From Trema orientale (Eukaryota; Streptophyta; Magnoliopsida; Rosales; Cannabaceae), in the NCBI GenBank assembly GCA_002914845.1, contig JXTC01000029.1, positions 499,767-563,766 of the forward strand: a stretch of DNA of 64,000 bases. Reading direction: 5' to 3'. The first letter of the stretch is position 1. Each line of letters starts with the position of its first letter. The translations under genes and the position numbers were made by a program. This document shows positions 36,431-48,303 of this stretch, one piece after another. The notes under the pieces were generated by a model. That model searched no databases, was not told the origin of the DNA, and was given only the letters and a program-made list of their open reading frames with translations.

Positions 36431-37300
36431 GGTGGCAATAGTGTCTGCTCTTCCCACACACACCCTTTGTAAACAATGCCCCTAAAATATTATTTTGATT
36501 AAAATATTCATATTCGGTTACAATTTAATTGTCTTTTATTCCTAAATTAACCTTATTATTTTTGTGTCCACACTTTCCCCACCCCTCTCTCTCATCTGTT
36601 ATCTTTTTCGTCCTCAACCCAAGAAACCCAGACTTTTTTCTTCTCTCTTATAAAATTGTTCCTATTTTTTCTCTTCAACCCAAGAAACTCATGAATTCAT
36701 CTTCTCTTTTACAATTCATAAATCTGAATATTGTGCCTTTCTTCTCTCTCCTTTTATCTTCTTCTTTGTATTGTTTGTTCCAAGTCTATTCACAATAAGT
36801 ATATAAGAATGAAGATCCCACAAAACCAGTGGTATAGTGGTTAACTGTACTACTGAGAATAAATTAATTTCTAGTACAATAGAATTAACGATGATCCACA
36901 TAAGGAACCCAAAAAGACAACCTCTACCAATCAATTGAAAAAAGGAGGGAAAAAAAAAGTAGCAGACAAAGATGGGAAAAAAAAAGCACTCGAGAAAATG
37001 GGAGAAGAATTCATGGGACAATTACACGAAAAAAGAAGGCTTGGATGAGAAGCATACAAATATGAAAATGAAGACGGAGAAAAGAGGATGGTGGGTGAGA
37101 AAATGTGAGAGAAAAAGAAGTGAGAAAGTGAAGGCGAGAACAGAAGAGAAAAGAAAAAGGCAATATTAAATAAAGGATTTTCGTCAAAAAATAAAATAAA
37201 ATAAAGGGTTAGTTTAGGAATAATAAAGGTAATAAAAATAGAAATTAAATTTTAAAGGTTAATTAAGATAATGATATTAAATGAGTGTGGACAGAATAGA
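36431..37300. mobile_element. Possible degenerate inverted-end element
   Basis: The pyrimidine-rich left part (TATTCCTAAATTAACCTTAT at about 36538) is mirrored by the purine-rich right part (AGGGTTAGTTTAGGAATAAT near 37205). A TGTGTCCACAC phrase at 36563 faces GAGTGTGGACAG at 37284. Termini and target repeats are unclear. Confidence 0.3.
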
Positions 37301-37307
37301 TAGGGAC

Positions 37308-37414
37308 AACAATAGAACTACCCTTTTAATTACTAGACTCCATTCACAATTCAAGAGTAAACAGGGTAGCAATAGAACTACCCTTTTAATTACTAGACTC
37401 CATTCACAATTCAA
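37308..37414. repeat. Perfect 47-base tandem duplication, period 60
   Basis: The stretch 37308-37354 (from AATAGAACTACCC to TTCAAG) is repeated without change at 37368-37414. The 13-base linker includes GAGTAAACAGGG. Perfect identity implies a recent event or an assembly artefact. Confidence 0.8.
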
Positions 37415-37788
37415 GCTTCCTTTCCTGATATTAAAGTATATCTTGTTACATCAAGTGCCACCAAGGTTATCCAATTTCACCTCAAGTTTGTCACTTTTAC
37501 TTGTTCTTATAGCTCCATCTCTACATATTATTTACCAAACCAAGGTTGATGTTTTCTATGAAAATCATGTCACTATAAATGACTACCTCTATAAACTTGA
37601 ATGGAAAGCTGTAGCTCGAATCAAAATTCTATTGGTTATTTGCCTTTTCTGCAATGACCAATAGAACATTTGTTCGTACCTTCTAGAGGCTAATTTTGAA
37701 ACCTCAAGTTCTCTGCCCCATTCTTGATTTCTTGTATTCTCGTTTCTGATACGACTTTTTGTAAATCCTTGTAACTAAGAACAAGTTT

Positions 37789-38400
37789 TGATCTAGATTC
37801 TAGAATGATATAATTATTAGCACACATATATAAGAAAATAAAAAATACAGAATATTTAACGTGGTTTAAAATTGCTTACATCCACGGGAGATCACCAACA
37901 AGTTTTTCGTAAGGAAAAAAATAGTTATACTTTCAGTTTTCATCCACCTAAAAGTCTTGAAAGCTTTTAATTACATATTCCTCAGTTTCACTAATCTTAG
38001 ATCCCCAAGAATCTATAATTACACTTTTAGCTTTCATTATCTCAAAAATCCTCTCACCAAGTTACATTGTTGCTCCTTTCTTTCTCTTAGAATTTTACTG
38101 AATACAATGTCTATTTATAGAGTTTCAAAATAAAGTAGTCCCAAATAGCAATAGAATCCTAATCCTATAATAGAATTCCCTTTATTTGGATAGAGTTCTA
38201 GTAATACTCAATTATCCTATTCCCAGGCAAACTCTTCCTATAATCCAAACTAGCTAAATCCCAGTTGGATGAGGACCAGATCTAAAATATGTCTCCACTT
38301 GAACTGCGGATTACAGTTTGGAGTACTTATTACAAATAGGTATAATCACAAAAATATCCTTTGAATTCTTGCTCGCCAATATTTAATACTAATTTTGTCC
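37789..38400 (-). mobile_element. LTR-like fossil, same type as 27400-28010
   Basis: Shares TGATCTAGATTCTAGA, AACGTGGTTTAAAATTGC, TTACATCCACGGGAGATCAC and a minus-strand CTCTATAAATAGAC box near 38117 with the fossil at 27.4 kb. It is an isolated LTR or fragment with an approximate right border. Confidence 0.4.
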
Positions 38401-39822
38401 TCGTGCTTCTGTTAACATGACAAAATATCAACCATTTACTTGCTGTCAAGAATCAAGAGTCCATGTCCTTTAATTAGTTTACTTGTTATATCATTACTGA
38501 ATTTAGGGCTTGGAGGAATATATGACTTGCACAAGACAATTAAGTCCAATCTAATCTTTCCAAAAAAAAAGGTCCATTCTAATCGAATTAAAGTATTGTG
38601 ACCCGAAGACTATTTCAGTTTGTATATAACTACTGTGCGTTGCAAGTCTACTATTCTTAGATGTGACGCCGGTGTGAACGTGGATTGTGACTTATCATAT
38701 GAAAATCCAATTCATTACACGCGTAGAGATAAGGTAAAACGAAAGAAAAAGGTCGTCTTGAAAGAAATGGCAGATCGATATATAGTAGTCGATGACAGCG
38801 GGTTGTACTTGTACCATGCAATATGATCAGATTTAAAAAAAAAAAAAATTATAGAAGAAAGAAATCTCCACGTATCCTCTTTACTTCACATGCCACGTAC
38901 TAAAAATAGAAAATGGTGACAGATTTGACATCAGATATGGCCCTGCATGAATAATTATGTATGGTACTAACCTATGGACATATGATACTAATAAAGAAAA
39001 TGAGACAGATTTATCAATCTAATTGAAACCAAACATGCATGGCATAAAATAGTTCAGCAAAAAAAGAAAACATGACATAAATTATACTCATTCTGGAATA
39101 TGGTTGGACCTGTAAGATCACTATTACATGTACTAGTGGTAGTACTGGTACTATTAATCATGATAATATTTTCATGGAGGGAAGATCATGTACACATGCA
39201 TACATATCGCAAAAAAAAAAAAAAATAATAATAATAAATAAATCTCGGTTTCCATCAAAAGAAAGTCTGCGATAGAATATAACTAGAGGGGAAAAAAAAC
39301 CAATATCAAATATTATTGTTTATAAACTGATAGGTTTATATACAGACTGTTTTACTATGACTTAATCTGACTTATTAGTATTGATAATTAATCTACAATA
39401 TCTATTACCGAATATGCAAATTATATAAGTGTATTAACAATGGAAACCTAATACTGTAAGAACTATATATCTATCTTTTAATTACGAAAGTCTGATGAAT
39501 AGGTAACTGAGATGTAGTCAATTTATATACTATATATAGGCCTCTTGATTTACGTTATCTTAGTTCAAGTGTTTTGTTGGATGAAGCGCCTACTTGGAAA
39601 CTCTGACACCAAGGAAATATGGGCACATCCCAACTATTAATTCAAGTTAATTAGATGTGTTATTCTTTCATTAAAAAAAAAGAAAAAAGAAAAAAGAAGC
39701 TATATTAAAGCTCATGCTCATAAGATTCAACCATCGTTTGATTCACCAACTAGCTTGAGGTGGAATAGCAAGTATTAAAGCTCATACTCAGAAGTTTCAA
39801 CCATATGAAAGGAAAATATACT
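38401..39822. other. Spacer
   Basis: No gene recognised. Near 39707 and 39776 the phrase AAAGCTCAT(G/A)CTCA with TTCAACCAT is duplicated about 70 bases apart. Confidence 0.35.
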
Positions 39823-40557
39823 TTGGTTGTTTGGTATGATGAGAGGACAAAAAAATTAGTTTAACTTAAAATAATTATTTTCTCTCTATATTGTTATTGT
39901 CTAAAATTTGGTGTGTAAGAGTGTTTTAATAATTCAACACACTAATTAACTATCGAGGAAACTGTTTCCTTTCCTTTTTTTCTCTCTATTTTGGGGGAAA
40001 ATATCAAGTGGGCCCACAACAAATTTTTTTATCCATTTTTCTGTTCCCTCCTACTAAACAATGATATTTTCCTTTTTCTCTCCATTTTTTCCTCCTACCA
40101 TTTCTTTCCTCTCTCATTTCCCTCTTACCAAACATAGCCTAGATAGAAAAGAAAGTACGAGGGAAGGAAAAATTAGGAGGGAGAGAAAATGTATAAGATA
40201 GAAAAGAAAGTGTCTTTCTTCTATTATTATTTGGTATATAGAGAGGGAAGAAAACTAATTTAGTACTTTAAAATGATTATTCGACCCCTTTAATTAAAAT
40301 TTTAAAATTAGTACATAAGGTTATTTTAGTATTATAGTATATTCACTTTCATGCATTAGTTTAAAAAAAAAATTCTTTTTTTTTCCTACATTTTTGGTGA
40401 GAAAAATATTTGAATATGCACATTATATTTTTTCCTCCCATTTTCCCTTCTCTTCCATTTTTCCTCCCACCAAACAACCCAATATTTCAATTTCCTCTAC
40501 TTTTTCCTACGGACTTTTTCCTTCATCCTCGTTTTCCTTCCCACCAAATATAGCCCA
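39823..40557. mobile_element. Two adjacent hAT-like MITEs (GGCTATGTTTGGTA family)
   Basis: 39823-40141 begins TTGTTTGGTATGATGAGAGG and ends TCTTACCAAACATAGCCT. 40142-40557 begins GATAGAAAAGAAAGTACGAG and ends TTCCCACCAAATATAGCCC. Both resemble 17162-17593. The second copy seems to have lost its left terminus where they join. Confidence 0.5.
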
Positions 40558-40597
40558 AGTGGACTTTTATATGGAAAACCAAGTCACTTGTGGTAGT

Positions 40598-41907
40598 TGT
40601 TGGATTTAAAAACGATTTTCGCAGCGGAAGATTGGCCCAGGAATATTCAAAAATTTTCTCAAAATAATTGACTATATGAGTGCATAGTATTAATTTATAG
40701 CAAATAGGAACACACAAAGAGAATAGATCTAATACCTCTTGTAGCCTATCAGCGGATCCTAGCTTTATTGTCTTCTAAACCACGATCTTCCAATCCAAGC
40801 CTCAAGCACAACTGGATGAACGTGTGGGCGTTGCGTACAATTTCTTAAACTGACACACTTTAGGCACTTGCAATTTTCTCAACACATGAGATTGCAAGAG
40901 TTTGTTCTACAGAGAATAGGAAGACACTCTCTTTTTTTTTTTCTCTAGTTTATGGAGGCTCTATATATAATAATATGCGGTATATCTCCTATCCTTATTC
41001 TACTAGGATTTCCTTTATATATATATATATCTATTTANNNNNNNNNNNNNNNNNNNNNNNNNNNNNNNNNNNNNNNNNNNNNNNNNNNNNNNNNNNNNNN
41101 NNNNNNNNNNNNNNNNNNNNNNNNNNNNNNNNNNNNNNNNNNNNNNNNNNNNNNNNNNNNNNNNNNNNNNNNNNNNNNNNNNNNNNNNNNNNNNNNNNNN
41201 NNNNNNNNNNNNNNNNNNNNNNNNNNNNNNNNNNNNNNNNNNNNNNNNNNNNNNNNNNNNNNNNNNNNNNNNNNNNNNNNNNNNNNNNNNNNNNNNNNNN
41301 NNNNNNNNNNNNNNNNNNNNNNNNNNNNNNNNNNNNNNNNNNNNNNNNNNNNNNNNNNNNNNNNNNNNNNNNNNNNNNNNNNNNNNNNNNNNNNNNNNNN
41401 NNNNNNNNNNNNNNNNNNNNNNNNNNNNNNNNNNNNNTTATAAATAGGAGTCTATAACTACTCAGGATTAAGATTGATCTACATATGATCATCTAGTGAC
41501 ATTATTTGAACTCTCAACAGTTAACGGAATTTATGTGAGATTCAAATCATGTCTGGTCCAGTCCTATATAATCGAATTATATAAAGTACCTCCATTGTGA
41601 TGTCAACACATCAATAGTCTGGATAAGACTATTACATTCTCAATATTAATGGACCGTACTAATAATATTTAATTAAAGATCCCAAACTTTAATTAATTAT
41701 TATGAACTATATTTAGTTTATTATCCATAAATTTAATCCTCGTGTATGTAACACTTATATACTAAATTTATGGTTACATAAATAAACTAGGGATTTTCTG
41801 ATATTTAAAGACATACCAATTATGTACAAATTCAAATAGAAAAATGTCATTTTATTAATTCAGCAAATATCCAAAATATACATGCTTTTAGGGCATAAAT
41901 CCTAAAA
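40598..41907. mobile_element. Probable solo LTR with 5-base target repeats, gap inside
   Basis: It starts TGTTGGATTTAAAAACG, then CGCAGCGGAAG, and ends TTAGGGCATAAATCCTAAAA, phrases typical of LTRs of plant copia elements. GTAGT at 40593-40597 and 41908-41912 fits a 5-base target duplication. About 1.3 kb including a 400-base gap; no internal genes are visible outside the gap. An old fossil. Confidence 0.5.
41038..41437. other. Assembly gap (400 N)
   Basis: Run of N inside the probable solo LTR. Its round length suggests an estimated rather than measured gap. Confidence 0.99.
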
Positions 41908-41912
41908 GTAGT

Positions 41913-42527
41913 GGCCCGGCCCTATGGGGAAAGGAAGTGATGTTACTGGATCATACAGGCAATAGTCATCTAGTTGGGGGTCAATACTCAATATAGACTA
42001 TAGAGCTACTTTTTAGGCCGGTTACCTTCGTGCTTTTAGGAAATCTGTCTACCACAAGGCCTAATCATGGTCCTTCCTTTAACCATACATATTTATAGAT
42101 CTGATCAAGATATGTCTTACGTTCAAAAGTATGTACATTACACGTCTAATCATAATTCGTATATATACTCTACAAAAACCCTACACTCTTTCTCCTCAAA
42201 CCTCATCGCATGCACAAACCTTTCCATTTATTTTCATTTTTAATTTTTGAAGCAACACTTCTTCTTTTTTTTTTTTTTTTTTGGATGTACTTGGACGGAT
42301 GTTCGATCAATGTACTTGTTTATTTGTGCAGTTCATTTTCCAGCCAGCCCTACAAGAGGCTCCCCTCCATTTTTCGGTTTGAGGCCTGGAGAGACCTGAG
42401 CCATAGGCCGCCTCAAGTCCAGTTTCGGAAATTAATAAGATCACAAGACAATTCGAAACCCAAAAGCCCAGCAGCCCTTTTTCGCATTGGATCAGGCCAA
42501 TCCCAATATGCGTCTCCTGTCTCCAAT
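41913..42527. other. Spacer
   Basis: No gene recognised. The open frame at 42210-42530 has a long phenylalanine run from a poly-T tract and no family motif. Confidence 0.35.
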
Positions 42528-43329
42528 TAAGGCCACCACTCCCAGGCCTCGCGACATTCTCCACATGATAAAAGAGAAATTTATGCCTACTACCCGTTTT
42601 TAAAATTTATTTTCATAAATACCCGTTTTAATTTTTCTTTCAGAAATACCTATTTTTATGCTCCACATTTCATTAATCCATATTTATAATGTAAATTTTA
42701 TCCATGAGGTACACATTTCATGTGTAAAATATGAACAGTGCACATTTACAATATAATTGTTTACTACGATTTACATTTTTCATTATAAATTTGACATATG
42801 ATATAATTTTAGTGTAATTTTTATTCATGAAATATAGAGTACAGTATACATTTAATGTATGAGATATATACCATGGTATACATTTCATGTGTACAACAGT
42901 AATGGTTTACATTTATCAAAAAAAAGGATATAAAAACATGTATTTATAAAATAAAAATAAAAAATAGGTATTTATAAAAATATGATTTTAAAAATGGATA
43001 TTTATCAATTTTTCTCATGATAAATTGTCCAAAACTATGTTGTTATCGATAATCTAGCGTATTACACTAATATATTAGTAAAATATATAGGTTTTCTCTT
43101 ATAAAAAATATTATTATTACTATTATAGGTAGAACACAATTAAGGATTAATGGCACAAATGGTCATCGAAGTATCCAATTTGTGGTAATTTAGTCATCAA
43201 AGTTTCAATTGTAGCAATTAAACTCCTAAATATTGTAATTTAAAGTAATTTAGGCATTGGATTGTTTAAATTGAAGTATGTTGTTAAATTTTTTACTGAA
43301 AATACACATAGTGGCATGTGAAAATGTAT
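42528..43329 (+). repeat. Segmental duplication, copy 1 (interrupted by a MITE)
   Basis: Begins TAAGGCCACCACTCCCAGGC. Apart from the 444-base insert at 42572-43015 plus its 8-base target repeat, it matches 47928-48281 along about 350 bases in the same orientation. Nothing in it looks coding. Confidence 0.7.
42572..43015. mobile_element. hAT-type MITE with 8-base target duplication and a preserved empty site
   Basis: Flanked by CATGATAA at 42564-42571 and 43016-43023. Ends AAGAGAAATTTATGCC and GGATATTTATCAATTTTTCT are imperfectly inverted, and the sub-terminal CCGTTTTTAAAA faces TTTTAAAAATGG. The paralogous segment at 47928 has a single CATAATAA in this place and no insert, which fixes the borders. 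An 8-base duplication points to hAT. Confidence 0.75.
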
Positions 43330-43479
43330 GGGATTTTACGAGTTTTCATTTTAAAAATAAAAAGAACTGGAAAAATACGGTATTTGGAAAAAAAAAATTC
43401 AAACTTTATACGGAATACATGCTAAAAGAATGGGTTTCTTACAAAAATCCAAGTCTAAAGTACCAAAAATTGAAAAATC

Positions 43480-43860
43480 TCGGAATGACTAAATTCTTTG
43501 AAAAATCCCGAATTGATTTAGAAAAATATCACTTTTTAAAAAAAATTAGAAAAATAATGCTTTAATATATATTTAGAAAAATACTACTTTTTCTTCAGAA
43601 TTGGTATAATCAATAGTACTCGAGGTAATCAGATAGGTTACTTGGGGTAACCAATCTAATTACTTAAAGTAACCGATCAAGTTACCTCAAGTAACTCGAT
43701 TAATTACCTCATATATCTAATTAATTAATAAAAATTGTATTTTTCTATACTTTTAAAAGTGATATTTTACTAATTAAAATCTGAAATTTTTCAAACAATT
43801 TCAAAATCCGGGATTTATCAATTTTTTTTGAAAAATTACCATTAAAAATCAAATTTCCTC
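43480..43860. mobile_element. Inverted-end repeat with GGTAAC-rich centre
   Basis: TTCTTTGAAAAATCCCGAAT on the left and ATCCGGGATTTATCAATTTT on the right are roughly inverted, as are AGAAAAATATCACTTTT and AAAAGTGATATTTTACT. The centre repeats GGTTACTTGGGGTAACC and CAAGTTACCTCAAGTAAC. Related fragments lie at 26640 and 57790-58010. Confidence 0.4.
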
Positions 43861-44981
43861 TTAAAGAATTAGATATATATAATGTCAAAATGCAGTAGTA
43901 TTTTTGATAATTTCAGCAAACTTCTTAGTAACTATTCTTAAATAAGAAGTGTAACTTAAAATATAAAGAAGACCTTATGTTCTAGCAGTTGAGCATACTA
44001 ATTTTCTTATACCATATCAAGAATCAAAAACCCATGATTCTGCTTTTAGCTTTCTTTTCTCTTTTTTTATTTATTTTTTATTTCAAATACTTTTTTTCTT
44101 AAATTTTCCTTTTGTGCTTTCTTTTTTCTTTTTCGATTTTTTTTTTCTTTTCTAATTTTTTCCTCAAGGAACAATAGTCCTCCTTTTTTTTCTTTTTTTT
44201 TTTAATTTTAAATATGTTTTTTCCCCTAAATTTCTCCTTTTGTGTTCTTTTTTCTTTTTTGAATGCTTTTTTTCCTATTTTTTTCCTCAAAGAACACTAG
44301 TCATTCCTTTCTTTCATTTTATTTTTTTTCTTTTCTTTAATGAATTACAAATAATGATATTAGAAATTGATTGCCAGTTAATTACCAGTGTTCGAAACTG
44401 GTTGCCGGTTATTAGTTACCAGTGTTCCAATGTTCCAAAATTGGTTACCGATTACTAGTTACCAGTGTTTGAAACTGGTTACTAGTTACTAGTTACCAGT
44501 TATGATATATTTTTCTTAATTTAGTAACTAGTAACCAATCTAGCTTCTTTTTTTTTCCTAATTTTTCCATTTATGCTTTCTTTTTTTTTTTTTTTTTTCT
44601 CAAAGAACAGTAGTCTTTCCTCTCTTTCATTTTATTTTTTTTCCTTTTCTTTAATGAATTACCAATACTGATAATAGAATTACTAATATAGGTTATTAAT
44701 TACTAATGTTCGAAACTAGTTGCTAGTTACTAGTTATCAGTGTTCGAAACTAGTTACCAATATTCGAAACGGGTTACCAGTTACTAGTTATAATATTATT
44801 AGTTATAATACATTTTACTCAATTTAGTAACTATAGTAACTAATCTATCTCCTTTTTCTCCCTAATTTTTCTCTTTGTGCATTTTTCTTTTTATTTTTTT
44901 AAATATTTTTCCTCAAAGAACAATAGTCCTTCCTCTCTATCCTTTTCTTTAACGAATTACTAATACTGATAGTTTAATTAT

Positions 44982-46396
44982 TGTTATGACCGTTTCTAGT
45001 ATGTTTACCGAATATAATTAATAGTCCAATTAATTATATAAGATGAATATGCAGAAAATTATAATATGAATGTTGTAACACTAAAAAGTAATAAACTTGA
45101 TACACAATATTTTTACTTGGTTCAATTATCTCCTGATAGTCTACATTCAAGGGGGCCACGTCCAGAGAAATAAACTTATTAGTAAAAAATAACGTGAGTA
45201 AAAACATTAATTAAATTTAAAAGACTCCCTCTTTTAAATGTTATAATATGCCAGTACTCTTTCATTAATCCATCTAGTAAGCTCCCCTCGACTTGATGTG
45301 ATTCCTTCCGTCTGAACTCCCTTCAGATTTTGTGGAATCTATTTTCTCCCGAAGACTTGTTGCACTTCTCCCGAAGTGGTTGTACTTCTCCCGAAGCACT
45401 CTCACGACTATGGGCCCGTTTGGCACAGCTTTCAAAGATCTTTTAGGGCTCAAAAGATCTTTTAAGAGTGTTTGGATAAATTTTTAGAAGATCTTTTTAT
45501 ATCCAAAAGATCTTTTTAAAGAAGCATGGACCTACCATCTTTTTTAGGAAGATCTTTTTATATTTTTACTTCAAGAAGTAAAAGCTATCCCAAACAGGCC
45601 CTATGAATCCCTCCTAGGCTCACAATACAAAGTATAGACAGATTTAACAAAGTATTGCTCTAATGGCAATCTCAAACATATATGACATACCTAGGACTCT
45701 AACCTAGACCCCTATATATAGTGCTTGAGATCTTCCAATCTTTGGCAATCTGTAAGATATATTTTAATCATCATAAATGCTGATTGGAAGCCAATTAGAT
45801 CAGTCAAGGATAAGATTTTCACAATCAAGGCTGATCTAAAATTATTGCTGATTCTGCACAGTGATGTTACAACATCGGTCCTGTCTAAACAGCCGGATTT
45901 GTAACATTTCTAGAAGAAATGTTGATTTGTTACCTAAAATAAAAATTCTGTTTTTTGCACAAATCAAGCAAATAAAAAGTGTTCACACACAAAAAGAATC
46001 AGCTAAAAATAAATAAGAAAACGACACTTCAAGATATAAAAAATTTACACTTTCATACAATAAGATAGTTTCCATAAAATTATAAGCTGTCAAAGTAATC
46101 AGATAGAATTAGCCTAATAAATAAAATCTGATTAATTAAAATCAAGATTGATTATTTTTAGAAATATTGAACAATTAATATTAACAATCAATCTACATTA
46201 AAATAAGCCTAAATAAGAAAGAAATATGTGAATATAATTTTCCTACAAGGCAAACAATAATCATTGATATTTCTGATTAAAACACAACTAATTAAACAGA
46301 TATTCAATCATATGATAGCTGTAAAATTCAGACAAACACGTTCAAAAATATCAGGTCAAATATTCCAGTGATGTTGCAACATCGCAAATGACAACA
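44982..46396 (-). mobile_element. Probable solo LTR inside the tandem array
   Basis: On the plus strand it runs from TGTTATGACCG to AATGACAACA, so it has TG...CA ends. A minus-strand TATATATAG box lies near 45715. Its 1415 bases match the length needed to restore the period of the surrounding array. No clear target duplication and no internal genes are present. It contains the MITE at 45412-45601. Confidence 0.5.
45412..45601. mobile_element. PIF/Harbinger-like MITE nested in the LTR
   Basis: Termini GGGCCCGTTTGG and CCAAACAGGCCC are inverted, extended by CACAGCTTT and AAAGCTATC. TAT on both sides (45409-45411, 45602-45604) fits a 3-base target duplication. 190 bases, non-coding. Confidence 0.65.
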
Positions 46397-47510
46397 GACT
46401 TTTCCCTTTTAATTACTAACATTGGTTATTAATTATCAGTGTTTAAAACTGGTTGTCGGTTACTAGTTACCATTATTCGAAATTGGTTACTAGTTACTAG
46501 TTACCAGTGTTCAAAACTGGTTACCAGTTACTAGTTATTAGTTATAATATATTTTACTCAATTTAGTAACTAGTAACCAATCTACCTCTTTTTTTTTCCC
46601 TAATTCTTCCTTTTGTGCTTTCCTTTTTTCATTGTTTTAATGTTTTTTTCCCTCAAAGAACACGATATTCCCTCCTCTCTTTCCATTTGTTTTTTCCTTT
46701 TCTTCAACAAATTGCTAATACTGGTAATGGAATTACTAATATTGGTTACTACCAATATTCGAAACTGATTAGTAGTTAATAGTTACGTTTGAAACTGATT
46801 ACTGATTACTATTTATAACACTCATTTTAGTAACAAGTAACCAATCTAGCTTCCAAATACCACATCTGATTACTAATTACTTATTACATTACTAACTAAT
46901 CTAAATTCTAATGACTATTTATAAACCATTTACCAATTTGATTATGAATAACTAATTCAACTTTTACTTACCAACTTGGATTGATTTAAGGACTGGTGAC
47001 TAATTTCCAAACTAGTTACCCATTACTAGTTACCAGTCTCAACATTTGGTTACTAATAACCAATCTACCTTTTAATTTTTCAATCTACATTTGGTTACTA
47101 GTATAGTTCAGTACACTCAGTAAGAATAGTTTCACCACATAAATAACTATGAATCCTTTACTCTAACGGAGTTAGTAAGCATATAGTTAGAGCATAAGTA
47201 CATACTTATATAAGAGGGAACTTATATAGATATTTCATCAAATATATAGGGTGCAAAAGTTAATTTCACATTCTCAATCTAGATAACAAGTAAGAGCAAA
47301 CATATGAACTTCAGTGTACATAAGAAAATATTTGAAAAATAAAAATTGTTAATAAAAGTCAATTAGGAGCTAATTTTTCCAACAAAGAATAATATAAATG
47401 AAGAGTAAAATAAATAAATGATTAAAAAATAGTTGAAAAACGATTTTTTACTTCTAGAGGTAAACCTTTACTTTTACTTCAAGAATAAAAATGATTTTTT
47501 ACATCAAATA

Positions 47511-47716
47511 GGTCTGCAATTGAGGATTTGACAAAGCTCAACGGCATCGAGATTAACGTTCTCAATAACTCTGCTTCTCTTTCGGCTCCAGTGGCTTTGT
47601 TTAAGGTGTAAGCATCAAACAAACGTGCAAATATATTGCAGACGGACTCGATCGATATCGGCAATTTGGTCCAGGACAAGGCTAAGGAAAAGATGGAGCT
47701 AGAATTTCAGAAATAG
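47511..47716 (+). pseudogene. Probable captured 3' gene fragment, family not recognised
   Basis: After an acceptor-like CATCAAATAG, frame 47514-47605 reads AIEDLTKLNGIEINVLNN then SASLSAPVALFK, with normal amino-acid make-up unlike the surrounding repeats. It is followed by a 36-base GT...AG stretch (47606-47641) and then TDSIDIGNLVQDKAKEKMEL and EFQK ending in a TAG at 47714-47716. The two pieces look like the last two exons of a host gene. The 36-base intron is too short for a plant, so part of it was probably lost. I do not recognise the parent gene. The minus-strand open frame here is a shadow. Confidence 0.35.
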
Positions 47717-47927
47717 AGGGGGCACCCAAGAGGAGGGGTATGCGAGATAGAGAAGAAGAAGCATAAATAGATATGTAGTAAGAAGTGGTAGTTTTCAATT
47801 AAACAGTATATGAAAAAAAAGTATATATAAAGAGGTGCGCTGTATATTTGTAATTATTTTATAAAATAGCCGTGTTTCTTCTATTTTCCTCAAAATGTAT
47901 TTAAAAGATAATTTGAGAATTTCAAAG

Positions 47928-48281
47928 TAAGGCCACCACTCTCAGGCCTCGCGACATTCTCTACATAATAAATTTCCCAAAACTATGTTGTTATCGATAA
48001 TTTAGTTGTATTACAATAATATATTAGTATAATATATAGGTTTTTTCTTAAAAAAAAATATTATTATTACTATTATAGGTAGAATACAATTAAGGGTTAA
48101 TGGCACAAATGGTAATTGAAGTATCCAATTTGTGGTAATTTGGTCATCAAAATTTCAATTGTAGCAATTAAGCCCCGTAAACTATGTAATTTGTAGTAAT
48201 TTGGTCATTAGATTATTTAACTTTTAGCTTACTGTCAAATTTTTTTACTATAAATACATATGGTGACATCTGAAAATGTAT
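47928..48281 (+). repeat. Segmental duplication, copy 2 (no MITE)
   Basis: Same order as 42528-43329 but uninterrupted: TAAGGCCACCACTCTCAGGC to GAAAATGTA. It is flanked by a 22-base perfect direct repeat, AAAATGTATTTAAAAGATAATT cut short at 20 bases here, at 47892-47913 and 48273-48294, so it may have arrived as an insertion with a duplicated border. Confidence 0.65.
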
Positions 48282-48303
48282 TTAAAAGATAATTGGGAAT
48301 TTT

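Larger units (their letters stand above)
44090..46860. repeat. Higher-order tandem array, unit about 300-330 bases
   Basis: Each unit has a poly-T/C part with CCTTTTGTGCTTTC, a TTTTTCCTCAAAGAACAATAG phrase, CTTTAATGAATTACTAATAC, then a run of sub-repeats like GTTACTAGTTACCAGTGTTC and GAAACTGG, and ends TAGTAACTAGTAACCAATCT. The marker CCTTTTGTGC recurs near 44108, 44236, 44567, 44870 and 46608. The last interval becomes about 323 once the LTR at 44982-46396 is removed. It is non-coding. Confidence 0.6.

Noticed and set aside
36825-36850. CCAGTGGTATAGTGGTTAA, similar to the 5' part of a plant tRNA or SINE
   Set aside because: No matching B box, anticodon stem or acceptor stem follows, so no tRNA gene or SINE can be supported.
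42210-42530. A 106-residue open frame near the segmental duplication
   Set aside because: It spans a poly-T tract and has no family motif or plausible splice context.
47479-47679. Minus-strand 66-residue frame over the gene fragment
   Set aside because: The plus-strand reading has splice-like borders, better composition and a natural stop; the minus frame is a shadow.
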